Of a DNA stretch of 64,000 nucleotides, positions 48,675 to 57,536 are shown piece by piece. The translations under genes and the position numbers were made by a program. The notes below the pieces were generated by a model. It worked only from the letters and a program-made list of their open reading frames with translations. It was not told where the DNA came from and did not search any database. The DNA lies in contig NZ_NCSY01000004.1 in the NCBI RefSeq assembly GCF_002156875.1, positions 248,001 to 312,000 of the forward strand. The letters run 5' to 3'. The stretch comes from Bacillus sp. EAC (GTDB lineage Bacteria; Bacillota; Bacilli; Bacillales; Bacillaceae_G). Every line of letters starts with the position of its first letter. Positions within the stretch are counted from its first letter, which is position 1.

Positions 48675-50111
48675 ATGGAGATATTAATCATTTTATTATC
48701 ATTAGGACTTTTAATGTTTGTTGCTTATCGTGGTTTTTCAGTTATTTTATTCGCTCCAATTTGTGCGTTATTTGCTGTACTTTTGACCGAGCCTAGTTGG
48801 GTATTTCCGTTTTTTAGTAATATATTTATGGAAAAGATGGTCGGCTTTATTAAACTGTATTTTCCAGTATTTTTACTTGGTGCTATTTTCGGTAAAATTG
48901 TTGAAATGTCAGGGATTGCTGAATCAATCGCAAAAACAATTATTCAATTAGTTGGAGCAAAACGTGCGATTTTAGCCATCGTATTAATGGGTGCAATTTT
49001 AACATATAGCGGAGTTAGTTTATTTGTAGTTGTTTTTGCCATTTATCCATTTGCTGCTAACTTATTCCGTGAAGGTAATATACCAAAACGATTAATTCCT
49101 GGAACGATTGCTTTAGGTGCATTCACTTTTACAATGGATGCTTTACCAGGTACACCACAGATTCAAAACGTAATACCTACTACATTCTTTAAAACAGACA
49201 TTTATGCTGCGCCGTTTTTAGGAATTCTAGCAGCGATTTTCGTTTTCTTAATAGGGCTTTGGTATTTAGAATCAAGACGTAAAAAAGCTGAAAAAGCCGG
49301 AGAAGGATATTTAGGGTTTAATGGAGAAATTGCTGCTTCAGAAGAAACAACAGTTACAACTACTGAAGTCACTTCTTTAACTACGAATACAAATACAGTT
49401 TTAAGACAAGTATTAGCATTTGTGCCTTTAGTTTTAGTTGGCGTTTCTAATAAGTTTTTTGTTAGCTACTTTCCAGAGTGGTATCCAAATGGATTTGATT
49501 TTAAATCAATTGGATTAGAAGCATTCGGAGTAATTCAATTACCTGCAGTTGTTGGGATTTGGTCAGTAGAGTGTGCATTAATAATAGGGATACTGTCTGC
49601 AATGATTTATGGCTTCAAACAAATGAGACATAATCTTCAATCTGGTATTAATGTAAGTATAGGCGGTGCATTATTGGCTGCTATGAACACAGGAGCTGAA
49701 TATGGATTTGGTGGCGTAATTTCTGCTTTACCAGGTTTTGGGTTAGTTTCTAAAGGGATTTCCACAACATTTTCGGATCCATTAGTAAATGGTGCAGTGA
49801 CAACAACAACTTTAGCAGGTATTACAGGATCTGCTTCAGGTGGTATGGGAATCGCATTAAGTGCAATGTCAGATAAATACATTGAAGCGATTAATAAATA
49901 CGATATTCCACCAGAAGTAATGCATCGAGTTATTTCAATGGCATCTGGAGGTATGGATACATTACCTCATAACGGTGCAGTTATAACATTATTAGCTGTA
50001 ACTGGTTTAACACATCGCCAGTCATATAAAGATATTTTTGCTATTACATTAATAAAAACAGTTGCAGTTTTCTTTGTCATCGCAGTATTCAAACTAACAG
50101 GACTAGTTTAA
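48675..50111 (+). CDS. GntP-family permease (yxjC-like)
   Basis: The protein has 478 residues from ATG 48675, after AAGGAGG; the frame extends 11 codons further. About 12 hydrophobic spans with the GntP layout include FGKIVEMSGIAESIAKTII and GSASGGMGIALSAM near the end. It opens an operon encoding CoA-transferase and hydroxybutyrate dehydrogenase, matching the order yxjC-scoA-scoB-yxjF of Bacillus subtilis. From this context it probably imports 3-hydroxybutyrate or acetoacetate rather than gluconate. Confidence 0.87.
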   Translation: MEILIILLSLGLLMFVAYRGFSVILFAPICALFAVLLTEPSWVFPFFSNIFMEKMVGFIKLYFPVFLLGAIFGKIVEMSGIAESIAKTIIQLVGAKRAILAIVLMGAILTYSGVSLFVVVFAIYPFAANLFREGNIPKRLIPGTIALGAFTFTMDALPGTPQIQNVIPTTFFKTDIYAAPFLGILAAIFVFLIGLWYLESRRKKAEKAGEGYLGFNGEIAASEETTVTTTEVTSLTTNTNTVLRQVLAFVPLVLVGVSNKFFVSYFPEWYPNGFDFKSIGLEAFGVIQLPAVVGIWSVECALIIGILSAMIYGFKQMRHNLQSGINVSIGGALLAAMNTGAEYGFGGVISALPGFGLVSKGISTTFSDPLVNGAVTTTTLAGITGSASGGMGIALSAMSDKYIEAINKYDIPPEVMHRVISMASGGMDTLPHNGAVITLLAVTGLTHRQSYKDIFAITLIKTVAVFFVIAVFKLTGLV

Positions 50112-50153
50112 ACATGTTAATCTACTAATCTTACTTTTGAAGGGAGCAGTAAT

Positions 50154-50855
50154 ATGAGCAAGAACAAGGTTATTACATCGGTAGAAGAGGTTGTAGCAAC
50201 TATTCAAGATGGAGCTACAATTATTGTTGGGGGATTTGGGCTTTGTGGAATTCCTGAAAAAATGATTTTAGCGTTAAGAGATAAAGGAACGAAAGACTTA
50301 ACAATTGTAAGTAATAATTGCGGTGTTGATGATTGGGGTCTTGGTCTATTACTTGCTAACAAACAGATTAAAAAAATGGTTTCTTCATATGTTGGTGAAA
50401 ATAAAATTTTTGAAAAACAGTTTTTAAGTGGTGAACTTGAAGTTGAACTTGTTCCACAGGGGACACTTGCTGAAAGAATTCGTGCAGGTGGAGCTGGGAT
50501 CCCAGGTTTTTATACGGCAACCGGTGTGGGTACACCTATTGCAGAAGGTAAGGAACACAAACAGTTTAATGGCAAAACATATTTATTAGAGGAAGGCATA
50601 ACAGGTGATTTTGCATTTGTTAAAGCATGGAAAGGTGATAAACAAGGTAACCTTGTTTTCAGAAAAACTGCTCGTAATTTTAATCCACTTGCAGCGATGG
50701 CTGGTAAAGTAACAATTGCTGAAGTTGAAGAATTAGTTGAAGTTGGAGAACTTGATTCTGATGAGATTCATACGCCAAGTATTTATGTGCAACATGTTTT
50801 CCAGGGACAAAATTACGAAAAACGAATTGAACGCAGAATGACAACGGGAGTATAG
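50154..50855 (+). CDS. scoA: 3-oxoacid CoA-transferase subunit A
   Basis: This 233-residue protein has the glycine-rich start of the family: [19 protein letters not shown], followed by [19 protein letters not shown] and [25 protein letters not shown]. With subunit B it moves CoA from succinyl-CoA (or another acyl-CoA) to acetoacetate. AGGGAGCAG precedes ATG 50154. It is 42 bp after the permease gene and 13 bp before subunit B. Confidence 0.94.
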   Translation: MSKNKVITSVEEVVATIQDGATIIVGGFGLCGIPEKMILALRDKGTKDLTIVSNNCGVDDWGLGLLLANKQIKKMVSSYVGENKIFEKQFLSGELEVELVPQGTLAERIRAGGAGIPGFYTATGVGTPIAEGKEHKQFNGKTYLLEEGITGDFAFVKAWKGDKQGNLVFRKTARNFNPLAAMAGKVTIAEVEELVEVGELDSDEIHTPSIYVQHVFQGQNYEKRIERRMTTGV

Positions 50856-50868
50856 GGGGCTAGTAAAA

Positions 50869-51525
50869 ATGAGAGATATTCGTCAATTAATTATTCAAAC
50901 TGCTGTTAAAGAAATTCAAGATGGCATGTATGTGAACCTTGGGATTGGACTTCCTACTTTATTAGCAAATTATATTCCAGCTGGAATTGATGTAATGCTT
51001 CAATCTGAAAATGGATTATTAGGAATTGGACCTTATCCTACCGAGTCTGAGATTGATGCTGATTTAATCAATGCAGGTAAAGAAACAGTCACTGCTACAA
51101 AAGGTGCATCTTATTTTGATAGTGCTGAATCATTTGCAATGATAAGAGGTGGCCATATTGATCTGGCAATTTTGGGCGGTATGGAAGTCTCTGAAACTGG
51201 TGATTTAGCAAACTGGATGATTCCTGGCAAAATGGTTAAGGGGATGGGCGGAGCTATGGACTTAGTAAATGGTGCTAAGAAAATAGTTGTCGTAATGGAA
51301 CATGTTAATAAATACGGTGAAAGCAAAGTTAAAAAATCATGTACTTTACCATTAACAGGTAAAAGTGTCGTTCATCGATTGATTACGGAATTAGCAGTTT
51401 TCAATTTTACAGACAAAGGAATGGTATTAGTAGAATGCGTAGGAGATGCTACGATTCAAGAAATACAAGAGAAAACAGAAGCTGCATTCATTATTAGTCC
51501 TGGATTGTTAAATAATGTGAACTAA
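50869..51525 (+). CDS. scoB: 3-oxoacid CoA-transferase subunit B
   Basis: This 218-residue subunit contains the catalytic Glu in [14 protein letters not shown] and the family start [39 protein letters not shown] is also conserved. It forms the heteromeric transferase with subunit A, activating acetoacetate to acetoacetyl-CoA for the thiolase encoded at the end of the locus. TAGGGGGCTAGT precedes ATG 50869. Confidence 0.94.
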   Translation: MRDIRQLIIQTAVKEIQDGMYVNLGIGLPTLLANYIPAGIDVMLQSENGLLGIGPYPTESEIDADLINAGKETVTATKGASYFDSAESFAMIRGGHIDLAILGGMEVSETGDLANWMIPGKMVKGMGGAMDLVNGAKKIVVVMEHVNKYGESKVKKSCTLPLTGKSVVHRLITELAVFNFTDKGMVLVECVGDATIQEIQEKTEAAFIISPGLLNNVN

Positions 51526-51546
51526 AAGTGGAAGGAGAAATAAAAA

Positions 51547-52332
51547 ATGCAACAAATGCTTTCACACAAAGTAGCATTAATTACTGGAGCTGGTAGTGGA
51601 ATAGGCTATGAAATCGCTAAAACTTTCGCTGAGCAAGGTGCATCGGTTGTTTTAACTGATTTAAATGAAGAGAATGTTCAACAGTCAGCTGCTCTATTAA
51701 GGGAACAAGGATTTGAAGCAATTGGTTACGCGTGTGATGTGACGAATGAAATTCAAGTAAAGGAAGTTTTTCAACAAGTCATTGATCAATTTGGAGAACT
51801 GCATATTGTAATCAATAATGCAGGTTTACAATATGTTTCACCAATTGAAGATTTTCCAACTGAAAAGTTTGAACTTTTAATAAAGGTCATGTTAACTGCT
51901 CCATTTATTAGTATTAAACATGTATTTCCATTTATGAAAAAACAAAATTATGGCCGAATTATTAATATGGCTTCAATAAATGGATTAATTGGTTTTGCCG
52001 GAAAAGCAGCTTATAATTCTGCAAAGCATGGTGTCATCGGTTTAACGAAGGTTGCTGCATTAGAAGGATCACAATATGGGATTACTGTGAATGCAATTTG
52101 TCCAGGTTATGTGGATACACCGTTAGTTCAAAATCAATTAGCTGACTTAGCTAAGACAAGAAATGTACCGTTAGAAAATGTTTTAGAAGAAGTAATTTAT
52201 CCACTAGTGCCTCAAAAACGATTGCTATCAGTGAAAGAAATTGCAAATTATGCAGTGTTTCTTGCTAGTGAATATACTAGTGGAATTACTGGCCAGGCAA
52301 ATGTAATTGATGCGGGTTATACAGTACAGTAA
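51547..52332 (+). CDS. 3-hydroxybutyrate dehydrogenase (SDR)
   Basis: This 261-residue classical SDR has the NAD motif TGAGSGIGYEIAK, NNAGLQYVSPIEDFP, catalytic Ser in IINMASINGLIGF and YNSAKHGVI with Tyr/Lys. NAICPGYVDTPLVQNQL and the C-terminal GQANVIDAGYT are distinctive for D-3-hydroxybutyrate dehydrogenases. It oxidises 3-hydroxybutyrate to acetoacetate, which the CoA-transferase then activates. It is the last gene before the operon terminator. AAGGAG precedes ATG 51547. Confidence 0.93.
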   Translation: MQQMLSHKVALITGAGSGIGYEIAKTFAEQGASVVLTDLNEENVQQSAALLREQGFEAIGYACDVTNEIQVKEVFQQVIDQFGELHIVINNAGLQYVSPIEDFPTEKFELLIKVMLTAPFISIKHVFPFMKKQNYGRIINMASINGLIGFAGKAAYNSAKHGVIGLTKVAALEGSQYGITVNAICPGYVDTPLVQNQLADLAKTRNVPLENVLEEVIYPLVPQKRLLSVKEIANYAVFLASEYTSGITGQANVIDAGYTVQ

Positions 52333-52346
52333 ATTATTAAAGGTAG

Positions 52347-52402
52347 GATAAGGATGAGGAACATGATCGATAGATTTATGTTCTTCATCCTTGATCCTGT
52401 TT
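52347..52402 (+). terminator. Operon terminator
   Basis: AAGGATGAGGAACAT pairs with ATGTTCTTCATCCTT across a 13-base loop, followed after a few bases by TTTTTT. The mobile element's target duplication begins within this T-tract at 52403. Confidence 0.8.
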
Positions 52403-52410
52403 TTTCTTTA

Positions 52411-52683
52411 GGTTCTTTTCCAAAAGATTGTTGTCTTTAGGTTTGGTCATATAGACAGTTGTTGATTGGAACGGATATGCGAGAATCATGTGAAAGATGT
52501 GGAAGGCAGAGACCCCTTAGTGGTCAAAAAGGTAGGCATGCTAATATCAGTACTTCCTGTCGTATGGCATGCATGACTAACAACGTCCAGAAGGCTCAGT
52601 TCACGCCTTACAGAAAGGGAGTAACCTAAAGTTAAAATCAACTTGCACATTCTTGAATAGCAACAAAAGATACGAAAACAACC
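52411..52683 (-). mobile_element. MITE-like element, subfamily II, with exact 8-bp target duplication
   Basis: A 273-bp element has ends GGTTCTTTTCC (52411-) and GAAAACAACC (-52683), whose outer 20-odd bases match imperfectly as inverted repeats through TTGTTG. TTTCTTTA flanks it at 52403-52410 and 52684-52691. Its interior matches the copy at 18005 on the opposite strand, including the AGCATGCCTACCTTTTTGA block. It separates the operon terminator from the sigma-54 activator gene. No protein is encoded. Confidence 0.78.
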
Positions 52684-52819
52684 TTTCTTTATAACCTTAA
52701 AATCCCCCTATCTGCTCCTATCCAATAGATTTATTATGATAAAATAATCTGATAATTATTAATATTTAAGTTATAATATGAGTAAACTTTGTCTTTTTGA
52801 TTGAAGAGTGGGGGAAATG
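52684..52819 (+). promoter_or_regulatory. Upstream region of the sigma-54 activator
   Basis: AT-rich DNA directly after the mobile element. TATAAT at 52772-52777 is a good -10 candidate; no -35 box fits well. The activator is thus likely transcribed from a sigma-A-type promoter separate from the operon. Confidence 0.4.
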
Positions 52820-54244
52820 ATGAATAAGATGCTCCAAAACCTACCATTTAATTGGATTCAAGAAATTATTAATCTAGCTACGGAATGGATAGTTGTCGTT
52901 AATAGAGAAGGAAAAGTTTTATATATGAATGAATCATACTGTGAGTTTGTAGGTCGAACGTCAGATGAAGTGATTGGGATGGATGTACAAGACGTTATTG
53001 AAAATTCAAGAATGCATATAGTAGCCAAAACAGGTCAAGCTGAAGTTGCTGAAATCCATCCAATAAAAAATACTGAAATGGTAGCTAATCGATATCCTTT
53101 ATATATCGAAAATGAATTAGTTGGTGCAGTTGGAACTGTTATGTTCCGTAATCCACAAGAATGGATTGTGTATTCAAAGAAAGTAGAACCGTTAATTGAG
53201 GAATTAAACTACTATAAAAAGAAATTTGAAAATGAATTAAGTAGTAAATATAGCTTTAAACAATTAATTGGAAATACGTCCTCATTTAATGCTGCAAAGC
53301 ACTTAGCTGAAAAAGTTTCAGTAAGTACATCTGCTATTTTGCTTTTTGGAGAATCAGGAACAGGGAAGGAATTGTTTGCCCATGCTATTCATGACGCTAG
53401 TCCAAGAAGAAATTTTCCATTTGTTCGTGTAAATTGTGCTTCAATTCCGGAACATTTACTAGAATCAGAGCTATTCGGTTATGAAGAAGGAGCGTTTACA
53501 GGGGCAAAACGAGGTGGGAAAAAGGGAAAGTTTGAGTTGGCAAATAGAGGAACAATCTTTCTTGATGAAATAGGAGACATGTCTCTTCATATGCAAAGTA
53601 AGCTACTTAGAGTACTTCAAGAAAAAGAGATTGAACGTGTTGGAGGCAGTTCACCGATTTCGATTGATGTACGTGTAATCGCGGCAACACATCGCAACTT
53701 GGAAAATATGGTTGTTCTAAGAGAATTCCGACAGGATTTATATTACCGATTAAATGTTATTAAAATTGATATTCCTCCATTACGAGAACGAGTTAAAGAT
53801 ATTCCTTTGATCGCAAATTCTTTATTAGAAAAACTAGAGAGAAAATTCCATCGACATGGTATTACGATTTCCAATGAAGTCATTCAAATTTTAAAAGCTC
53901 ATCATTGGCCGGGAAATGTTCGAGAGCTTGAAAATGTTCTTGAGCGCTGTGTAAATGTATTAATTGGTAATGTCATTACACCAGAGCAACTGCCTTTATA
54001 TTTATATGAAACACCAATGAATCAAAGAAGTACACCTCAATTTGATCTTTCAATGAGTTTGCTAAATGGAGTAAAACCAATTAAACCGTTAAAAGAAGTA
54101 ATTGAAGATGCTGAGAGAAATGCAATAATTAAAGCACTAATCGAATCTAATGGAGATAAAATAGCAGCATCAAAATTGTTAAACATTAGCAAATCAACAT
54201 TCTATGAAAAATGCAAACTATATAATATTCGTAAATTGGAATAG
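52820..54244 (+). CDS. Sigma-54-dependent transcriptional activator (PAS-AAA-Fis)
   Basis: This activator has about 474 residues (several clustered starts; ATG 52820 best fits the GGGGG ribosome site). An N-terminal PAS domain (residues 15-100, VVVNREGKVLYMNESYC) presumably senses a metabolite. The AAA+ core has Walker A LLFGESGTGKELFA and the sigma-54 contact loop GAFTGAKRGG. The C-terminal Fis HTH is GDKIAASKLLNISKSTFYEK. It is the obvious activator of the upstream ketone-body operon via the three TTCC-N8-GGAA sites. Confidence 0.93.
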   Translation: MNKMLQNLPFNWIQEIINLATEWIVVVNREGKVLYMNESYCEFVGRTSDEVIGMDVQDVIENSRMHIVAKTGQAEVAEIHPIKNTEMVANRYPLYIENELVGAVGTVMFRNPQEWIVYSKKVEPLIEELNYYKKKFENELSSKYSFKQLIGNTSSFNAAKHLAEKVSVSTSAILLFGESGTGKELFAHAIHDASPRRNFPFVRVNCASIPEHLLESELFGYEEGAFTGAKRGGKKGKFELANRGTIFLDEIGDMSLHMQSKLLRVLQEKEIERVGGSSPISIDVRVIAATHRNLENMVVLREFRQDLYYRLNVIKIDIPPLRERVKDIPLIANSLLEKLERKFHRHGITISNEVIQILKAHHWPGNVRELENVLERCVNVLIGNVITPEQLPLYLYETPMNQRSTPQFDLSMSLLNGVKPIKPLKEVIEDAERNAIIKALIESNGDKIAASKLLNISKSTFYEKCKLYNIRKLE

Positions 54245-54279
54245 GATGTAAATTAAATATAAACTAGGGGGTAAAAGAT

Positions 54280-55470
54280 ATGGGAGAGAAAGTTGTAATT
54301 GTAAGCGCTGTCAGAACAGCAATCGGTAATTTTAATGGAGCTTTAAAAGATATATCAGCAGTTGAATTAGGAGCTAAAGTAATACAAGAGGCATTAAGTA
54401 GAGCTGGGATTGAAGGCAATCAAGTTGATGAAGTAATAATGGGCAATGTATTGCAAGCTGGATTGGGGCAAAATCCTGCAAGACAGGCTGCTGTAAAGGC
54501 AGGTATACCGCATTCGGTTTCTGCTATGACAATTAATAAAGTATGTGGATCAGGATTAAAGACTGTGCATTTAGCAACGCAAGCAATTTTAGCTGGAGAT
54601 GCTGAAATTATTGTAGCAGGCGGAATGGAAAATATGAGTCAAGCTCCGTATTTGTTAAAAGAAGCTAGAGATGGATTTAGAATGGGAGATAAAAAAGTAG
54701 TCGATAGCATGATTGCTGACGGTCTATGGTGTGCTTTTAATGATTATCATATGGGAATAACTGCAGAAAACCTAGCTGAAAAATATGAAATTACGAGAGA
54801 AATGCAAGATTTATTTGCAGTTCAAAGTCAACATAAGGCTGAGGTAGCGATAAAAAATGGAAAATTTGAGGATGAAATAGTATCGATCGAAATTCCTCAA
54901 CGTAAAAAAGATCCAATTATTTTTAAAGATGATGAGTATCCAAAATTTGGGGCATCAATTGAGAAGATTTCAACGCTTAGACCTGCATTTGATAAAAATG
55001 GATCCGTTACAGCAGCTAATGCATCTGGAATAAATGATGGTGCCGCAGCGGTAGTGATAATGAGCGAAAGAAAGGCTAGGGAATTAGGAATTGTACCATT
55101 AGTTAAAATTAATGCAAATAGTAGTGCAGGAGTGGATCCAAGTATTATGGGGATTGGAGCAGCATTTGCGGCTAAAAAAGCAATTGAAAAATCAAATATT
55201 GAACTAAATGATATTGGATTAATTGAAGCAAATGAAGCATTTTCTGCTCAATCGCTTTCTGTTATGAAGGAATGTGGTTTTGATGAAAATATCGTGAATG
55301 TAAATGGTGGAGCAATTGCACTAGGTCACCCGATCGGTGCGAGCGGAACGAGAATTTTGGTTTCACTAATTCATGAAATGAAGAAACGAGAAACTCAATA
55401 TGGACTTGCAACACTTTGTATCGGTGGTGGTCAAGGAGTTGCTACAATTATTGAAAATTGTTTTGAATAA
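54280..55470 (+). CDS. Acetyl-CoA C-acetyltransferase (thiolase)
   Basis: This 396-residue biosynthetic-type thiolase has acyl-binding Cys89 in NKVCGSGLK, His in [15 protein letters not shown] and the second catalytic Cys in TLCIGGGQG. It splits acetoacetyl-CoA into two acetyl-CoA, completing the pathway started by the CoA-transferase and dehydrogenase. AGGGGGT precedes ATG 54280, 35 bp after the activator gene, so it is probably cotranscribed with the activator. Confidence 0.95.
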   Translation: MGEKVVIVSAVRTAIGNFNGALKDISAVELGAKVIQEALSRAGIEGNQVDEVIMGNVLQAGLGQNPARQAAVKAGIPHSVSAMTINKVCGSGLKTVHLATQAILAGDAEIIVAGGMENMSQAPYLLKEARDGFRMGDKKVVDSMIADGLWCAFNDYHMGITAENLAEKYEITREMQDLFAVQSQHKAEVAIKNGKFEDEIVSIEIPQRKKDPIIFKDDEYPKFGASIEKISTLRPAFDKNGSVTAANASGINDGAAAVVIMSERKARELGIVPLVKINANSSAGVDPSIMGIGAAFAAKKAIEKSNIELNDIGLIEANEAFSAQSLSVMKECGFDENIVNVNGGAIALGHPIGASGTRILVSLIHEMKKRETQYGLATLCIGGGQGVATIIENCFE

Positions 55471-55509
55471 CAATAATAAAAGTGCCTATTTTGGGACGTT
55501 GTCTACACA

Positions 55510-56292
55510 ATGAAAGAGCCTATTTGGGCTCTTTTTTCATTACTTTCAAATCTTTTGAGCATACTAATATTAAAAGGAAGTAAAGGTTGTGCAATTGTGT
55601 ATTCAAATGTAATTTTTATTTTTATGTATTCGATTGTTGGTATATTCACTTTTATGTTCTTATACAAACAACTAATATATTTTTTCCAAGCTAGCAAAAC
55701 CAAATTAAAACATGTAATGAAAATTACAATCTGTTATTTATTAATTTTATCCTTAACATGTTTATGTTCCCAAAAAGCTGCAAGCTCAGTATTTCCAATT
55801 TTAAATCACACAGGCATCCAATTTAAGTTGCTTGCTAGTATTATGATGTTTATGGTAATCATTTTAAATTCGATTTGGACGATCACAAATCTTTATATTA
55901 TTAATAAACTTCCCAATTATACAACTTACATAAAGTCCATTATTTTAGGACTATTTTTTATTTCTATTATCGTAGTCACATCTATTTTAATTTATGGAAA
56001 TATATATCAAGATTATAATAATTTTTATTTGGTGAAAGATCTTCACCATGAACACGGAATCTTTAAAAATTCGGAAAGAGTATTTGGAATAACGAATTTT
56101 CTTTATTTTAGTAGTGTCGTTATATTTAGGATTGGTATAGATGAGGTAAATATTGTTGGGGCGGATTTAAAATGGATCGTAATGAGTGAAATGTTTCTAT
56201 CGTATTTACTTATGAGTATTTTCGTTCCAAGCATAATTACGTTACTAGACCCAAAAGATAATCAGAAGAAAAAGAATAAAGTAAAAAAATGA
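55510..56292 (+). CDS. Unknown multi-span membrane protein
   Basis: This 260-residue protein has six or more hydrophobic segments (ALFSLLSNLLSILIL, VIFIFMYSIVGIFTFMFLY, ITICYLLILSLTCLC, MMFMVIILNSIWTI, IILGLFFISIIVVTSILIYG, FLYFSSVVIFRIGI). No family is recognised. ATG 55510 has no ribosome site and lies in the thiolase terminator, so translation from it is doubtful. GTG 55597, with AAAGG about 10 bases upstream, is an alternative giving 231 residues. It ends in a Lys-rich tail. Confidence 0.65.
   Translation: MKEPIWALFSLLSNLLSILILKGSKGCAIVYSNVIFIFMYSIVGIFTFMFLYKQLIYFFQASKTKLKHVMKITICYLLILSLTCLCSQKAASSVFPILNHTGIQFKLLASIMMFMVIILNSIWTITNLYIINKLPNYTTYIKSIILGLFFISIIVVTSILIYGNIYQDYNNFYLVKDLHHEHGIFKNSERVFGITNFLYFSSVVIFRIGIDEVNIVGADLKWIVMSEMFLSYLLMSIFVPSIITLLDPKDNQKKKNKVKK
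55511..55536 (+). terminator. Terminator overlapping the start of the next open frame
   Basis: AAAGAGCC (55513-) pairs with GGGCTCTTT around TATTT, followed by TTT. It ends the thiolase transcript and lies inside the first codons of the downstream frame. Confidence 0.7.
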
Positions 56293-56326
56293 AAAATTAC
56301 TGTGAAAATTGCGGTAATTTTTTTTT
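56288..56326 (+). terminator. Terminator
   Basis: AAAATTAC pairs with GTAATTTT, followed by T9. Confidence 0.8.
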
Positions 56327-56378
56327 ATAATGATATGATTAGTGTACAAGTTATTCTAGAGGAGAGAGGAGAATCTCA

Positions 56379-57455
56379 TTGGGGAATAAAAAAATAACAA
56401 AACTTTTGATTAGTAGTTTAACTACTATACTATTAACATCTTCTATGATGATGTTAAATAATATAAGTTTAGGAAATTTAAAGATTAATAATAAAGTAAA
56501 TGCTGCGCAAAACACTAATAAGCCAATCACGGTAACGCTCGCGGGTGATATGATGTTTGAAGGGAAAATTAACTATCAAATAAAAAAATATGGTGTTGAT
56601 TATCCATTCAAATATGTTAGTCCATACTTTAAAAAATCAGATTTAACCGTTGTTAATTTGGAAACAAGTATTTCAAATCGAGGAAAAGCTGAAGATAAGC
56701 AATTTAGATTTAGAGCAAATCCATCAGTCGTCAAGGGGATCAAGAATTCAGGTATTGATATTGTCTCTTTAGCAAACAATCATTCTCTTGATTATGGAAA
56801 AGATGCTCTTATGGATACGTTGAATTATGCGAAAAAAGAACAAATAGGTACAGTAGGTGCTGGTAAAAACAGTAAAGAAGCTTTTACAGCGCAATATCGT
56901 ACGATAAATGGAAAGAAGATTGCTATACTTGGTTTGAGCCATGTTTTACCAGAATCATCATGGTTTGCAGGTTCGAATAAAGCAGGGATTGCATCAGCAT
57001 ATACGACTAATCCGATGATGCAATATGTGAAATATGCTGTTAAAAAATCGGATTACACGATTATTATGATACATTGGAATAAAGAAAGAAAAGATTATCC
57101 AGAGGATTATGCTAGAAAACTAGGGAAACAGTTTATTGATGCAGGTGTTGATGCAGTAGTAGGGGGACATAGTCATACTTTAATGGGAACAGAAATTTAT
57201 AAAGGAGCACCGATCTATTATAGTTTAGGTAACTTTATATTTGATGGCTCAAATGATCCAAAAGGACAGGAAAGTATGATTGTTAGATTGACTCTACAAA
57301 ACAATAAAGTAAAAAGTTCTATTATACCTTTAAAAATTAATAACGGCATTCCACGTACAGTTAATGCTAATTACAATCAAACAATAATCAAAAAACTAAG
57401 CAAAATATCATATAATACAAAGTTCACAACGAACGGAACATTATTATATAAATAA
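56379..57455 (+). CDS. CapA-family secreted metallophosphatase-like protein
   Basis: This 358-residue exported protein begins at TTG 56379 with a signal peptide (KKITKLLISSLTTILLTSSMMML). The CapA/PgsA-like core shows VTLAGDMMFEG, TVVNLETSIS, SLANNHSLDYG and VGGHSHTLMG with YYSLGNFIFDG, which are metal-ligand blocks of the metallophosphatase fold. Relatives act in poly-gamma-glutamate synthesis or surface modification. No other capsule gene lies near, so a pgs role is not assumed. GAGAGGAGA precedes the start. Confidence 0.88.
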   Translation: MGNKKITKLLISSLTTILLTSSMMMLNNISLGNLKINNKVNAAQNTNKPITVTLAGDMMFEGKINYQIKKYGVDYPFKYVSPYFKKSDLTVVNLETSISNRGKAEDKQFRFRANPSVVKGIKNSGIDIVSLANNHSLDYGKDALMDTLNYAKKEQIGTVGAGKNSKEAFTAQYRTINGKKIAILGLSHVLPESSWFAGSNKAGIASAYTTNPMMQYVKYAVKKSDYTIIMIHWNKERKDYPEDYARKLGKQFIDAGVDAVVGGHSHTLMGTEIYKGAPIYYSLGNFIFDGSNDPKGQESMIVRLTLQNNKVKSSIIPLKINNGIPRTVNANYNQTIIKKLSKISYNTKFTTNGTLLYK

Positions 57456-57457
57456 TT

Positions 57458-57497
57458 AAAAGCGGTAGTTCATTTAAAAGGAACTACCGCTTTTTTT
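57458..57497 (+). terminator. Terminator of the CapA-like gene
   Basis: AAAGCGGTAGTTC pairs with GAACTACCGCTTT, followed by T6. Confidence 0.92.
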
Positions 57498-57502
57498 ATT
57501 TA

Positions 57503-57530
57503 GGCTCTGATAAAAAAGATTGTTGATTTA
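57503..57530. repeat. Solo end of the subfamily I element
   Basis: GGCTCTGATAAAAAAGATTG and the next eight bases match the left end of the element at 34726-34955 (its minus strand) at 24 of 28 positions. No core of the element follows; serA begins 7 bp away in the opposite direction. Confidence 0.5.
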
Positions 57531-57536
57531 TATTTA

